Shown: positions 34,170-42,202 of the stretch, piece by piece | Position numbering within the stretch: the first letter of the stretch is position 1 | How the letters are laid out: each line of letters opens with the position of its first letter | Source: Planotetraspora phitsanulokensis | GTDB lineage: Bacteria; Actinomycetota; Actinomycetes; Streptosporangiales; Streptosporangiaceae | Length of the DNA: 64,000 nt | NCBI RefSeq assembly: GCF_016863295.1 | Contig: NZ_BOOP01000021.1 | Span: 184,569 to 248,568 of the forward strand | Direction of reading: 5' to 3' | Notes under the pieces: model-generated | The model's database searches: none | Told to the model about the DNA's origin: nothing | What the model saw: only the letters and a program-made list of their open reading frames with translations | Translations under genes and position numbers: made by a program

Positions 34170-35129
34170 ATGGCTGGCAAGGCTTCAGGGAAGCCCTCGA
34201 AGAAGCAGGGCCCCACCAGGGGCACGGGCGGCAAGGGCCGGAGCTCCCTGGAGGGCAGGGGCGCGACCCCCCCTGCGCACATGAGGCATTGGTACAAGGA
34301 CAAGGCACGGGCCGAGCGGCTCGAGCGTGAGGCCGCCGGCCGTCCCGGTCGGCCCGCACGTGCCGCGGCCAAGCCCCGTCGGGAGGACGCGCCCGAGGTC
34401 ATCGGCGGGCGCAACCCCGTGCTCGAGGCGTTGCGCGCCGGTGTGCCCGCCAACGCGCTCTACGTGGCGCAGCGGATCGAGAACGACGACCGGGTACGTG
34501 AGTCGATCAGGATCGCGGCGGACCGGGGGATCGCACTGCTCGAGGTCTCCCGCGACAAGCTCGACCGGCTGACCGACGGCGGAGTCCACCAGGGTGTGGG
34601 GCTGCAGGTCCCGGCCTACGACTACGCCCACCCCGAAGAGCTCGTCGAGAGGGCGCGCGACGCCGCGGAGGTGCCGCTGATCGTCGCTCTCGACGGTGTG
34701 ACGGACCCGCGCAACCTCGGGGCGATCGCGCGATCGGCGACGGCGTTCGGCGCCCACGGGCTCGTGGTCCCGTCGCGCCGCTCGGCCGGCGTCACCGCCG
34801 GAGCATGGAAGACCTCGGCGGGGACCCTCGCCAACCTGAGGGTCGCACGGGCGGCGAACTTGACCCAGACCCTCCAGGCGTACCGGGAGGAAGGCCTGTT
34901 CGTCATCGGGCTGGACGGCACCGCCAAGTTGGACATCGCGCAGGTCGAACTGGTGACCGAGCCGCTCGTCGTGGTCGTGGGCTCGGAGGGCAAGGGCCTG
35001 TCACGTCTGGTCCGCGAGTCGTGTGATCAGGTGGCCCGGATTCCCATGTTCTCCGCCGCGGAGTCCCTCAACGCCGGAGTGGCCGCGGGGATCGCCCTCT
35101 ACGAGGTCGCGCAGCACCGCAGGCGGTGA
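34170..35129 (+). CDS. rlmB: 23S rRNA (guanosine-2'-O-)-methyltransferase RlmB/TrmH family
   Basis: 319 residues. A basic Gly/Lys/Arg-rich N-terminal extension of about 75 residues precedes the substrate-binding domain (GGRNPVLEALRAG) and the SPOUT knot domain: LDGVTDPRNLGAIARSA (motif 1), VVVGSEGKGLSRLV (motif 2) and SLNAGVAAGIALYE (motif 3). ATG 34170 is supported by TACCCT at 34157-34162, 7 bases upstream. The conserved order cysS-rlmB-tRNA-Thr is seen in many actinomycetes. Confidence 0.92.
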   Translation: MAGKASGKPSKKQGPTRGTGGKGRSSLEGRGATPPAHMRHWYKDKARAERLEREAAGRPGRPARAAAKPRREDAPEVIGGRNPVLEALRAGVPANALYVAQRIENDDRVRESIRIAADRGIALLEVSRDKLDRLTDGGVHQGVGLQVPAYDYAHPEELVERARDAAEVPLIVALDGVTDPRNLGAIARSATAFGAHGLVVPSRRSAGVTAGAWKTSAGTLANLRVARAANLTQTLQAYREEGLFVIGLDGTAKLDIAQVELVTEPLVVVVGSEGKGLSRLVRESCDQVARIPMFSAAESLNAGVAAGIALYEVAQHRRR

Positions 35130-35177
35130 TTTCGCGGTGACGGTACGGCCCGTCGCCCACTAGACTCGTGCCGATAC

Positions 35178-35253
35178 GCCGCCTTAGCTCAATCGGCAGA
35201 GCATCTGTCTTGTAAACAGAAGGTCTGGGGTTCGATTCCCCAAGGCGGCTCCA
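35178..35253 (+). tRNA. tRNA-Thr (anticodon TGT)
   Basis: Acceptor stem GCCGCCT pairs with AGGCGGC; the D arm has TAGCTCAATCGGCAGAGC, the anticodon loop is CTTGTAA with TGT, and the T arm is CTGGGGTTCGATTCCCCAAG. Discriminator T at 35250 and an encoded CCA at 35251-35253. A promoter box TAGACT is at 35161-35166. A tRNA 3' end like this is a typical integration site, and gene content changes right after it. Confidence 0.96.
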
Positions 35254-35259
35254 CATGAG

Positions 35260-35296
35260 AAGGCCCCTGACCAGGCGATTCGCCGTCAGGGGCCTT
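35260..35296 (+). terminator. Terminator after tRNA-Thr
   Basis: 12-bp stem AAGGCCCCTGAC/GTCAGGGGCCTT (35260-35271, 35285-35296) followed by GTAATTT. Confidence 0.8.
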
Positions 35297-35309
35297 GTAA
35301 TTTGGTGAG

Positions 35310-35366
35310 TCATCCGGTCTCTTCCGTGCCTTTGGGAGCCATCTTGGGAGCGATCGCGACGTTGCT
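35310..35366 (-). pseudogene. Possible C-terminal remnant of a tyrosine integrase
   Basis: On the minus strand, facing the tRNA, an open frame ends in SNVAIAPKMAPKGTEETG. Short Ala/Pro/Lys/Met tails of this style occur at the end of actinomycete tyrosine integrases, whose genes usually abut the tRNA attachment site. The upstream catalytic part is gone, replaced by the LysR gene. Identity rests on a short, biased tail and position only. Confidence 0.25.
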
Positions 35367-36256
35367 CAGCCGTGGGCGGGGCCGAGGTCGTGGATCGTCT
35401 GGGCGAGTGCTCGGATCAGGTCGGTTTCGGCCTCGGTCTGCCATATCAGGGCGTAGGTCAGGCGTGGCATGTCCGGCATGGGTAGCCACTGCAGGTGCGG
35501 CATCGCCCAATATCGGGTGACGTGGGCGGGGAAGGTGTGGACGATCTCGCCGGTGCTGACCAGGTTGATCAGCTCGTCGGGGTTGGTGATGGGTTCGATC
35601 CGTTCGATGGTCTGGCCACGCGGGGTGTGGAAGGGGAGGTAGCTGTTCTCCCAGTAGTCCGGCATGTGGGGGGCGGTGGCGTGTGGGAAGCCGCCGAGCG
35701 CTTCCAGGGGTACGGAGGACCGGCCGGCCAATTCGTGCTCGGCGGAGACGGCGAGGACTCGTGGGTCGGTGAACAGGATCGGGCCCACGGTGAGATCGGG
35801 TTCTTCCACGGGTAGCCAGGCGATCAGTACGTCCATGTCGCCGTTGCGGAGCCCGGCGAACGGGTCGATGAAGGGGGTGCGGCGCAACTGCAGTTCCCAT
35901 TGCGGGTGCCGGTCGCGGAATGCCCGCCAGTAGGGATGCAGGTCGTGGACGTTGAAGGGCAGCATGCCCACCCGCAGCCGCGCGTTGATGCCGCGGGATG
36001 CCATCCGGGCGCGTTCGAGGCTTTCGTGTAGGCCCGTGTAAACCGGGAGCAGGTCGTCGCGCAACTGTCGGCCGACCGGGGTCAGGCGGACCTGGCGGCG
36101 GTTGGAGCGGTCGAACAACGGGGTCCCGATGCGGCGTTCCTGCTGGTTGATCGCCTGGCTGACCCGCGCCTGGGACACGTGGAGCCGGGCGGCCGTTCGG
36201 CCGAAGTGCAGCTCCTCGGCCAGGGTCAGAAAGATCTCGATGTCCCTAAGTTCCAT
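35366..36256 (-). CDS. LysR-family transcriptional regulator
   Basis: 296 residues, full family length. The N-terminal winged HTH is clear (IFLTLAEELHFGRTAARLHV, then SQARVSQAINQQERRIGTPL). The effector-binding domain follows (LRVGMLPFNVHDLHPYWRAF, DVLIAWLPVEEPD). ATG at 36256. It is divergent from the hemerythrin-like gene at 36390 across about 130 bases, so that gene may be its target. Effector unknown. Confidence 0.9.
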   Translation of the reverse strand: MELRDIEIFLTLAEELHFGRTAARLHVSQARVSQAINQQERRIGTPLFDRSNRRQVRLTPVGRQLRDDLLPVYTGLHESLERARMASRGINARLRVGMLPFNVHDLHPYWRAFRDRHPQWELQLRRTPFIDPFAGLRNGDMDVLIAWLPVEEPDLTVGPILFTDPRVLAVSAEHELAGRSSVPLEALGGFPHATAPHMPDYWENSYLPFHTPRGQTIERIEPITNPDELINLVSTGEIVHTFPAHVTRYWAMPHLQWLPMPDMPRLTYALIWQTEAETDLIRALAQTIHDLGPAHG

Positions 36257-36389
36257 GTTGTTCCTAGTTGCGTTATAAGCGCCAAGTTATCGGATCGCTC
36301 GGAATCTCACGTTGATGCTGGCACGGCGGCCACTCCACAGTGGGAGACGTCCAAGACCGCAAGTGGTGGCCCCGTCGAAGGAGTTGGCC

Positions 36390-37177
36390 GTGAGCGACGC
36401 GCTCGACACGACGGCGATGTATGCGATGCATGACGCGCTGCGCCGGGAAGCCGAGCACCTGGCCAGAGTCACCACCCTGGTCGGCGCCGACCCGGGCGCC
36501 GTCCTGCGCACAGCCGCCGGGTGGGAGCTGTTCAAGACCTCCCTGCACATCCACCACACGGCCGAGGACGACGTGCTGTGGCCCATGCTGCGCCAGATCC
36601 TGGCCGACCGGCCGGCCTGACGCTGCTGGAGGCGATGGAGGCAGAACACGCCGCCATCGACCAGGTCATCGAGGCGATCGATGAGGTACTGGCCGCGTCC
36701 GAGGACGAGGACGAGGACGGGTTGGACCGGCTCGGGGATCTCACCGATTCCCTGGTCACCGGCCTCACCGGACACCTCAGGCACGAGGAGGACCAGGCGC
36801 TCCCGCTGATTCAGGCGGCCGTCACCCAGGAGCAGTGGAATCGCTTCGGGCGGATCCACGCCCAGCGGATCGGTCCCGCCGTACCCAGAATCCTGCCGTG
36901 GCTCCTGGACGGCGCGAGCGACCAGACCGTCGCCGCAATGCTGGCGCAACTCACCGAACCGGCACGCCAGGCCTACCAGCACCAGTGGCGACCCGCCTAT
37001 GCGGCCCTCGACCGCTGGCATCAACAGAAGGAACGATCATCACCGGCGGCATCGGTCAGGTTTGAAGAAGCACCGGTCGGGCCGCCGCTTCTACCGTCAA
37101 GTGACACACGCGCCGGGGTGGCGTCCGGGACCTGCCTGGATGCCCGGCCGGGCACTGACCACCCATGCACCACATAA
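36390..37177 (+). pseudogene. Hemerythrin-domain protein, split by a frameshift near 36615
   Basis: GTG 36390 has GAAGGAG 6 bases upstream. The first frame gives the HHE half (AMHDALRREAEHL, LHIHHTAEDDVLWPML) and stops at 36618-36620. The -1 frame continues without a gap with GLTLLEAMEAEHAAIDQVIE, HLRHEEDQALPLIQ and a C-terminal part to 37177. Together they give His/Glu ligands of one hemerythrin-like di-iron domain of about 260 residues. A single missing base in the CCGGCCGGCC run explains the break; a sequencing error is possible. As it stands the product would be a short N-terminal piece. Confidence 0.75.
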
Positions 37178-37200
37178 CCATCTCTCTAAAGGAGTAAGAC

Positions 37201-37614
37201 ATGAAGGCACACGTCAGCTCGATCCTTCTTGGCGTCCGGGACATGGATCGGGCCAAGCAGTTCTACACCGAGGGGCTCGGCTGGAAGATCCAGAGCGACT
37301 TCGGGATCTCGGTGTTCTTCGCATCGGACGGCGCCTCGCCCGTCGGCTTCTACAGTCGCGAAGGCCTGGCCGCTCAGGTGGGCACGGACCAGGAAGGCAG
37401 CGGCTTCAGCGGACTGGTCCTGACCTACGTCGTCCGCAGCGAGACGCGGGTCGACGAGGTCATGGCGGAGGCCGAGAAGGCCGGCGCCACGATCCTCAAG
37501 CCCGCCGGCGCTCTGCCGTGGGGCGGGTACGGCGGAACCTTCGCCGACCCGGACGGCTACATCTGGAGCCTCGGCTACAGCGCCCAGGGAACCGACCAGC
37601 CCTACGCGGAGTAG
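37201..37614 (+). CDS. VOC (glyoxalase/bleomycin-resistance fold) protein, copy 1
   Basis: 137 residues, one VOC domain. It begins MKAHVSSILLGVRDMDRAKQ and ends with FADPDGYIWSLGYSAQG, containing DPDG and the beta-alpha-beta-beta-beta pattern of the superfamily. Substrate unknown; relatives bind drugs, toxins or metals. AAGGAG is 6 bases before the ATG. The gene at 51370 encodes a copy with about 17 differences in 137 residues by eye. The DUF1905-like gene that follows also has a copy near 49.5 kb. Confidence 0.85.
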   Translation: MKAHVSSILLGVRDMDRAKQFYTEGLGWKIQSDFGISVFFASDGASPVGFYSREGLAAQVGTDQEGSGFSGLVLTYVVRSETRVDEVMAEAEKAGATILKPAGALPWGGYGGTFADPDGYIWSLGYSAQGTDQPYAE

Positions 37615-37629
37615 CCGCGAACTTTGTCA

Positions 37630-37683
37630 CACAGCCGTCCGGGATGGCGGGGCGCGCTGTCGCTGCCGTCCCGGACGGCTGTG
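37630..37683 (+). terminator. Long-stem terminator after VOC copy 1
   Basis: 15-bp perfect stem CACAGCCGTCCGGGA/TCCCGGACGGCTGTG (37630-37644, 37669-37683) with a 24-base loop, 15 bases past the stop. Confidence 0.7.
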
Positions 37684-37726
37684 ACCCCGAGTGCCGGTGA
37701 ACCGGCAGGACGAACAGGAGAAGATC

Positions 37727-38173
37727 ATGAAGTTTCGGGCCCACGTTGAGCCACCTGAGCCCATGCGGGGCCTAGAAGTTCCGTCCGAGGTGGTAGCGGC
37801 GCTCGGCGGAGGCCCGCGGCCGCCCGTGACGATCACAGTCAACGGGCACTCCTGGAAGAGCCGGGTCGCTCTCCTGCGCGGCCGCCACCTGCTCGGTCTC
37901 AGCAATGCCAACCGGCAGGCCGCAGGTGTTGCGATCGGCGACGAGGTCGAGGTCGATTTGGAGCTCGACACCGAGCCGCGCGTCGTCGTCGAGCCAGAGG
38001 ACTTCGCACAGGCTCTGGACGCCGACCCCGTCACCCGCGCCGCGTACGACGATCTCGCGTACAGCCGCAAACGTGAGCATGTACGCGCCATCGAGAGCGC
38101 GAAGAAGCCCGAGACGCGCCGGCGGCGTATCGAGAAGGCCATCGTCACCCTGCGGGCTGACCCCCGAAGGTAA
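37727..38173 (+). CDS. DUF1905/YdeI-type (OmdA-like) protein, copy 1
   Basis: 148 residues. The N-terminal DUF1905 beta-barrel has PRPPVTITVNGHSWKSRVAL and GLSNANRQAAGVAIGDEVEV. The C-terminal YdeI/OmdA helix motif follows: AYDDLAYSRKREHVRAIESA and KKPETRRRRIEKA. YdeI-type proteins have been linked to resistance to antimicrobial peptides or bacteriocins. ATG 37727 is used because homology starts with MKFRAHVEP and GGAG lies 7 bases upstream. The copy at 49463 is clearly paralogous. Confidence 0.8.
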   Translation: MKFRAHVEPPEPMRGLEVPSEVVAALGGGPRPPVTITVNGHSWKSRVALLRGRHLLGLSNANRQAAGVAIGDEVEVDLELDTEPRVVVEPEDFAQALDADPVTRAAYDDLAYSRKREHVRAIESAKKPETRRRRIEKAIVTLRADPRR

Positions 38174-38241
38174 GACACCGGCGGCAATGCAATCACCGTG
38201 CGGAGGCATCACCCTGCCCGGCTCTCCCCGAAACAACAGAT

Positions 38242-38439
38242 ATGTCGAAACGCCTTCCGACCGGTCTGTACTTGTTTCTTGCCTTTAAGTTCGCGTTGGG
38301 CGCCGTGACCAAGTACTGGGCCGCGCCGACCCACCTCGTCATCATGGGCATCCTCGCGCCGGCCGACTGGCGCGACCTCCTGCGGGCTCCTGCCGGCGAG
38401 GAGCGGATCCCCGTGCTGGTCAAGCAAGCAGCGAACTGA
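38242..38439 (+). CDS. Small hypothetical protein, possibly a fragment
   Basis: 65 codons. The N-terminal part is hydrophobic (LYLFLAFKFALGAVTKYW) and the rest has strong G/C at third positions (APADWRDLLRAPAGEER), so it looks coding. No Shine-Dalgarno site and no known family. It may be the remains of a larger gene, since 38440-38698 holds nothing recognisable. Confidence 0.35.
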   Translation: MSKRLPTGLYLFLAFKFALGAVTKYWAAPTHLVIMGILAPADWRDLLRAPAGEERIPVLVKQAAN

Positions 38440-38698
38440 GTTCGATCTCCGTACAGCAGCGATATACAGCAACGTCGCCTGCTGAGGTGCGATCTGCCCT
38501 GCGACAGCCTCTCCGCGACCTGGCGCGGCACGAGGATGCGACCACTCTGGGCGCTGCACCAACGGGCCCCCTGACGTCCAGCGGCTGTGATCAGCCGTCG
38601 CCGCGCCGAGCGCCGCGGTGGAGGACATGCCGAGCGGGTCGAGGAACTGGACGGGAGTTGCGGACGGCGGACGGCGCCGGGCCGATCTGGATCGACTC

Positions 38699-39184
38699 CT
38701 ACTGCTCGGCGTTGTCCATGCCGAGGAACAGCTTCGCGATACGCCACTCGCTCGTGGCGCGTTCCAAACTGAACGTGTAGAAGCCGGTCGCGATCACGCT
38801 CGGGCTTCCGCCTGCGTTCGACGTCAGCATCAGGTAGGCCCGCACCTCAGCCGTCCCGACATCCGCGCTGTGGAAGACCATGTTGATGAGGTTGTGCCGT
38901 CGCTGATCGGTCTGCGCGTCCATCGCACCTCGTACGAAGTCGAGGATCGCCGCGCGTCCGACGAACGGGCCATGGTCGACCTCACCGGCGATCGTGAACG
39001 TCCAGATGGCGTCCTCGGTCAGGACGCCCTCCAACGCCGCCAGATCTTGCTGATCCAAGGCGAAGGCGTAGCGCGCCAGCGTCTGCTGGACGGCGAGTTG
39101 CTCCGCAGGGTCGAGATCCACGCCCCCCGCAGGCGTCGCAGTGAGGTAGGCGCTCCCCCAGCCGGGGGCCGCAGTCGTCTTCAT
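38699..39184 (-). CDS. SnoaL/NTF2-like protein
   Basis: 161 residues. Cone-shaped NTF2-like fold of the SnoaL_4 kind: AVQQTLARYAFALDQQDLAA, LEGVLTEDAIWTFT, FVGRAAILDFVRGAMD, RRHNLINMVF and the C-terminal EWRIAKLFLGMDN. Similar proteins are polyketide cyclases, isomerases or subunits of ring hydroxylases; no catalytic pair can be assigned. ATG 39184 has GAGG 8 bases upstream. The 258-base gap to the oxidoreductase (39185-39442) shows no gene. Confidence 0.8.
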   Translation of the reverse strand: MKTTAAPGWGSAYLTATPAGGVDLDPAEQLAVQQTLARYAFALDQQDLAALEGVLTEDAIWTFTIAGEVDHGPFVGRAAILDFVRGAMDAQTDQRRHNLINMVFHSADVGTAEVRAYLMLTSNAGGSPSVIATGFYTFSLERATSEWRIAKLFLGMDNAEQ

Positions 39185-39442
39185 ATCGAACCTCGCTTCG
39201 TTCGGTTGTCGAGCGAAAGGGCCGGGCGCGGTCGTCGGCGAAAGCGGTCGCCCGGCGTGCGCCGGGAGGGCGGAGTGCGCGATGTGGGCGGCGTGGCGCG
39301 GCGCCCTCCCCGCAGCCGACCGCGCCGCCGTCAGGACTTCAGGCCGCTGCCGCCGGCGACGATGATCCATGCTGCCGGCGCCGTCACGGGGAGGTCCTTC
39401 CGTCGAGGTCGATTCTCAATCGGAGGCGTGAACGGCTCGTCC

Positions 39443-40453
39443 TCATGCGACCGTGAGCACGATCTTGCCTTGGATATGGCCACGGGCGGCTCGTTCGTGC
39501 GCCCTTCGAGCATCCGCAAGCGGAAACGTGCTGTCTATGGCGACGCGAAGCGTGCCCGTATCGAGCAAGCGTCCGAGTTCTGCGAGTTGCGGGCCGTTCG
39601 AGCGCACTTGGGTGGCCGAGGTCGTGACGCCTAGCTTCGCGGTCTCTTCGGGGTCGTATTCGGCGAAGAACACCGGGTACAACGCGCCGCCGCGCTTGAG
39701 CGCGTGCAGGAAACGACTGCTGTCGGGACCGCCGACGGTATCGAGAACGAGATCAACGTCGTGCGCGACGTCCTCGGGACGGCTCTTGGTGTAGTCGATG
39801 AACTGGTCGGCGCCGAGTTCGCGTAGGAACGACTCTTGCACGCCCGATGCCACCGCGATGACGCGCGCACCCTTCCATTTCGCCAGCTGCAGCGCGAAGT
39901 GGCCCACGCCGCCCGCGGCGCCGTTGACGAGCACCGTCGTCTCGGCGTTCAGTGCGATCGGGCGATGCTGTGCCGCTTGAAACGGCGACGGATGATCGTG
40001 TCCGAGCTCGATCAGGAACTGCCACGCGGTGAGTCCTGCCATAGGCGCCCCTGCGGCGTGTACGTGATCGATGTGAGGCGGCTTGCGTGCAAGGTCTGAC
40101 GCGGGCGCGGCGACGTACTCGGCATATGCGCTGCCCTCGAGGCCGGGAAAGCGAAGGAGGCCGAAGACTTCATCGCCGACGGAGAGGCCGTCTACGTCCG
40201 CGGCGACGGCCTCGACGACGCCCGACACGTCCGTCCCCGGAATGGCGGGCAAGCTCAAAGGCGGCCTCAGCTCGGGAGGCACGTTGGGCATTCCTTCGCG
40301 CACGTACCAGTCGGGGGGATTGACGCCGACCGCGTGAACGCGAACGAGCGCCTCGCCCGGCTTCGGTTCGGGAATCGGCACCTCGTCGTAACGCAGCACC
40401 TCAGGACCACCGAACTCGTGCAGCCGGATCGCCTTCATCGTGTTTGTCGGCAT
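39443..40453 (-). CDS. Zinc-free MDR-family quinone oxidoreductase-like protein
   Basis: 336 residues. Medium-chain reductase: KAIRLHEFGGPEVLRYDEVP at the start, GVNPPDWYVREG, a Rossmann loop VLVNGAAGGVGHFALQLAKW near residue 165, and no zinc-binding Cys cluster. It likely reduces quinones or enones with NADPH. GAGGAAAC lies just before the ATG. It is divergent from a TetR gene with a clear operator between them, a classic regulator-target pair for electrophile stress. Third-codon use looks a little less G/C-biased than in the core genes, consistent with transfer. Confidence 0.88.
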   Translation of the reverse strand: MPTNTMKAIRLHEFGGPEVLRYDEVPIPEPKPGEALVRVHAVGVNPPDWYVREGMPNVPPELRPPLSLPAIPGTDVSGVVEAVAADVDGLSVGDEVFGLLRFPGLEGSAYAEYVAAPASDLARKPPHIDHVHAAGAPMAGLTAWQFLIELGHDHPSPFQAAQHRPIALNAETTVLVNGAAGGVGHFALQLAKWKGARVIAVASGVQESFLRELGADQFIDYTKSRPEDVAHDVDLVLDTVGGPDSSRFLHALKRGGALYPVFFAEYDPEETAKLGVTTSATQVRSNGPQLAELGRLLDTGTLRVAIDSTFPLADARRAHERAARGHIQGKIVLTVA

Positions 40454-40498
40454 CGTTTCCTCTTGATCAGTGTAGATGGGTTACCCTTAACCGAAGCG

Positions 40499-40530
40499 GT
40501 GCTCCGATTATGTGGAGCACTGCTCCGATT
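40499..40530. promoter_or_regulatory. Probable TetR operator between oxidoreductase and tetR
   Basis: GTGCTCC-gattatgt-GGAGCAC (40499-40520) is a perfect 7-bp inverted repeat. TGCTCCGATT recurs directly at 40500-40509 and 40521-40530. It lies 15-45 bases before the TetR ATG and about 45 bases before the divergent gene, so both can be repressed. Confidence 0.7.
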
Positions 40531-40544
40531 GTCAAGGTGGGCAT

Positions 40545-41138
40545 ATGCGAGCTGACGCCAGGAAGAACTACGACCAGCTACTCGCGGTCGCGAGCGCCGT
40601 CGTGACCGAGGAAGGCGCCGACGCATCGCTGCGCGATATCGCCCGCAGAGCCGGCGTCGGGCTCGCCACGCTGTACCGTCACTTCCCGACGCGAGAGGCC
40701 TTGCTTGAGGCCTTGCTCCGCACAAGCTTCGACGAGCTCACGACAAGGGCAGACGAACTCGAAACGTCGAGCTCGCCCGAGGATGCTCTCGTTTCGTGGC
40801 TACGCGACTGCGTCGCGTGCGCACATGAGTATCGGGGCGTTGTGGCGCTGATGATGGCCGCCATTGAAGACACCGAGTCCGCACTCCATAATTCGTGCGT
40901 CACGATGCGCGCGGCAGGCACACGGCTCCTCGCCCGCGCTCACGCCGCGGGCATGGCGCGGACCGACATCGATGGCACTGATCTGTTTGCGCTGGTCGGG
41001 GCCCTCGCGTGGCTCAACGACCAACCCTCGCTCACGCCACGCGCCGATCATCTCTTCGGCGTGATCGCCGGCACAATCCTGACGAATCGAGCGAGCAGCG
41101 ACGTCAGGGAGGAAGGCCGCCTTCGCGCCCACCGCTGA
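40545..41138 (+). CDS. TetR-family repressor
   Basis: 197 residues. The HTH is at about residues 25-48 (ASLRDIARRAGVGLATLYRH, then FPTREALLEALL). The C-terminal ligand domain contains ALVSWLRDCVACAHEYRGVV. ATG 40545 is the family start; the frame is open 11 codons upstream but those lie within the operator. It probably represses itself and the divergent oxidoreductase. Confidence 0.9.
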   Translation: MRADARKNYDQLLAVASAVVTEEGADASLRDIARRAGVGLATLYRHFPTREALLEALLRTSFDELTTRADELETSSSPEDALVSWLRDCVACAHEYRGVVALMMAAIEDTESALHNSCVTMRAAGTRLLARAHAAGMARTDIDGTDLFALVGALAWLNDQPSLTPRADHLFGVIAGTILTNRASSDVREEGRLRAHR

Positions 41139-41262
41139 GACCCGAGACACCCGGCTCCCTCGCCAGTGGGCCAGCTTCCGGCCACCGCAGATCCCACGCG
41201 CGTCCGATCGAATGAGCCTGATGGCCGATGCGGCCCACTGACAGACCTCCACCCGGCTCAAC

Positions 41263-42114
41263 TCAGCCGGGCACATCCATGCGTTGCGTGCCGACCACCG
41301 ACAGCAGCCTCAACGCCTCCTCTGACGGCGAGCCGGGATCGGCCGTGTAGATCACGACGCGCTGGTCCCGGTCGGTGATGTCGAGAACGTCGCAGTTGAC
41401 GGTGACCGGGCCGACGAGCGGATGCTGGAAGGTCTTGCACAGGGTGGGCCCGGCGCTCACGTCGTGGGAGGCCCACAGGCGGGTGAACTCCTCGCTGCCG
41501 GCGAGGAGTTCACTCACCAGTTCGGCCACCTCTGGGTCATTGGGGTAGCGGGCGGCGGCGGCGCGCAGATCCTGGGCCGCGCTTCGGGCGAACTCGTCCG
41601 CATCCGACACCCCGTACAACCGCCGCCCCCGCGTGTGCGGTCCGAGGAAGACACGGCGCACAAGATTTCGGTCGCGCCGCGACAGGGCGGAGAAGTCCTC
41701 CATGAGGGCGGCCGCCAGATCATTCCAGGCGATCACCTCGCACGTCGCGGACGTCACGATCGCGGCCGCCTGCGGCAATCGGTACAGCAGGTCGAGAATG
41801 CTCTGCCGTACCTCGCGCGAGGGCCCGGTCGGAGGGCCCGGCGGGGCGCCGGCGAGGTGGTGGAGGTGGTCGCGTTCGGCGTCCGACAGGCGCAGGGCAC
41901 GGGCCAGCCCGGCCAGCACCTCCCGCGACGGGCGCGGGCCGCGGGCCTGCTCCAGCCGCGTGTAGTACTCGGTCGAAATGAACGCCAACTGCGCCGCCTC
42001 CTCGCGGCGCAGCCCCGGGGTGCGGCGGCGGGGACCGGCAGGCAGCCCCACGTCGGCGGGGGTGATCCGCTCGCGCCTGCTGCGCAGGAAGGCCGCCAGT
42101 TCTCGTCTGTCCAC
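41263..42114 (-). CDS. HTH regulator with MmyB-like ligand domain
   Basis: 283 residues. The N-terminus VDRRELAAFLRSRRERITPA followed by TPGLRREEAAQLAFISTEYY is the XRE-type HTH found in a large actinomycete family, with an MLTR/MmyB-like domain after residue 100 (SILDLLYRLPQAAAIVTSAT, VIAWNDLAAALM). GTG 42114 is the family start; an ATG at 42147 is possible. It is divergent from an SDR gene with an 11-bp inverted repeat between them, so the SDR is its likely target. Confidence 0.88.
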   Translation of the reverse strand: MDRRELAAFLRSRRERITPADVGLPAGPRRRTPGLRREEAAQLAFISTEYYTRLEQARGPRPSREVLAGLARALRLSDAERDHLHHLAGAPPGPPTGPSREVRQSILDLLYRLPQAAAIVTSATCEVIAWNDLAAALMEDFSALSRRDRNLVRRVFLGPHTRGRRLYGVSDADEFARSAAQDLRAAAARYPNDPEVAELVSELLAGSEEFTRLWASHDVSAGPTLCKTFQHPLVGPVTVNCDVLDITDRDQRVVIYTADPGSPSEEALRLLSVVGTQRMDVPG

Positions 42115-42141
42115 ACCCCAGTATGCGCAGGTAGTCCCCTT

Positions 42142-42174
42142 GCCCATCCAGGTACCGCCGGTGCCTGGATGGGC
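42142..42174. promoter_or_regulatory. Operator-like inverted repeat between HTH regulator and SDR
   Basis: GCCCATCCAGG (42142-42152) and CCTGGATGGGC (42164-42174) are perfect 11-bp arms 11 bases apart, midway between the divergent starts. The size and place fit a dimeric XRE-type regulator. Confidence 0.7.
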
Positions 42175-42202
42175 TCGGCGGACCGGCGGCAGGCTCACTG
42201 CC

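Noticed and set aside
35068..35313. Small protein encoded antisense to tRNA-Thr
   Set aside because: A well-known artefact: the reverse strand of tRNA genes often reads as a short protein.
36600..36625. Programmed -1 frameshift in the hemerythrin gene
   Set aside because: No X-XXY-YYZ slippery heptamer and no clear stimulatory stem; a one-base loss is simpler.
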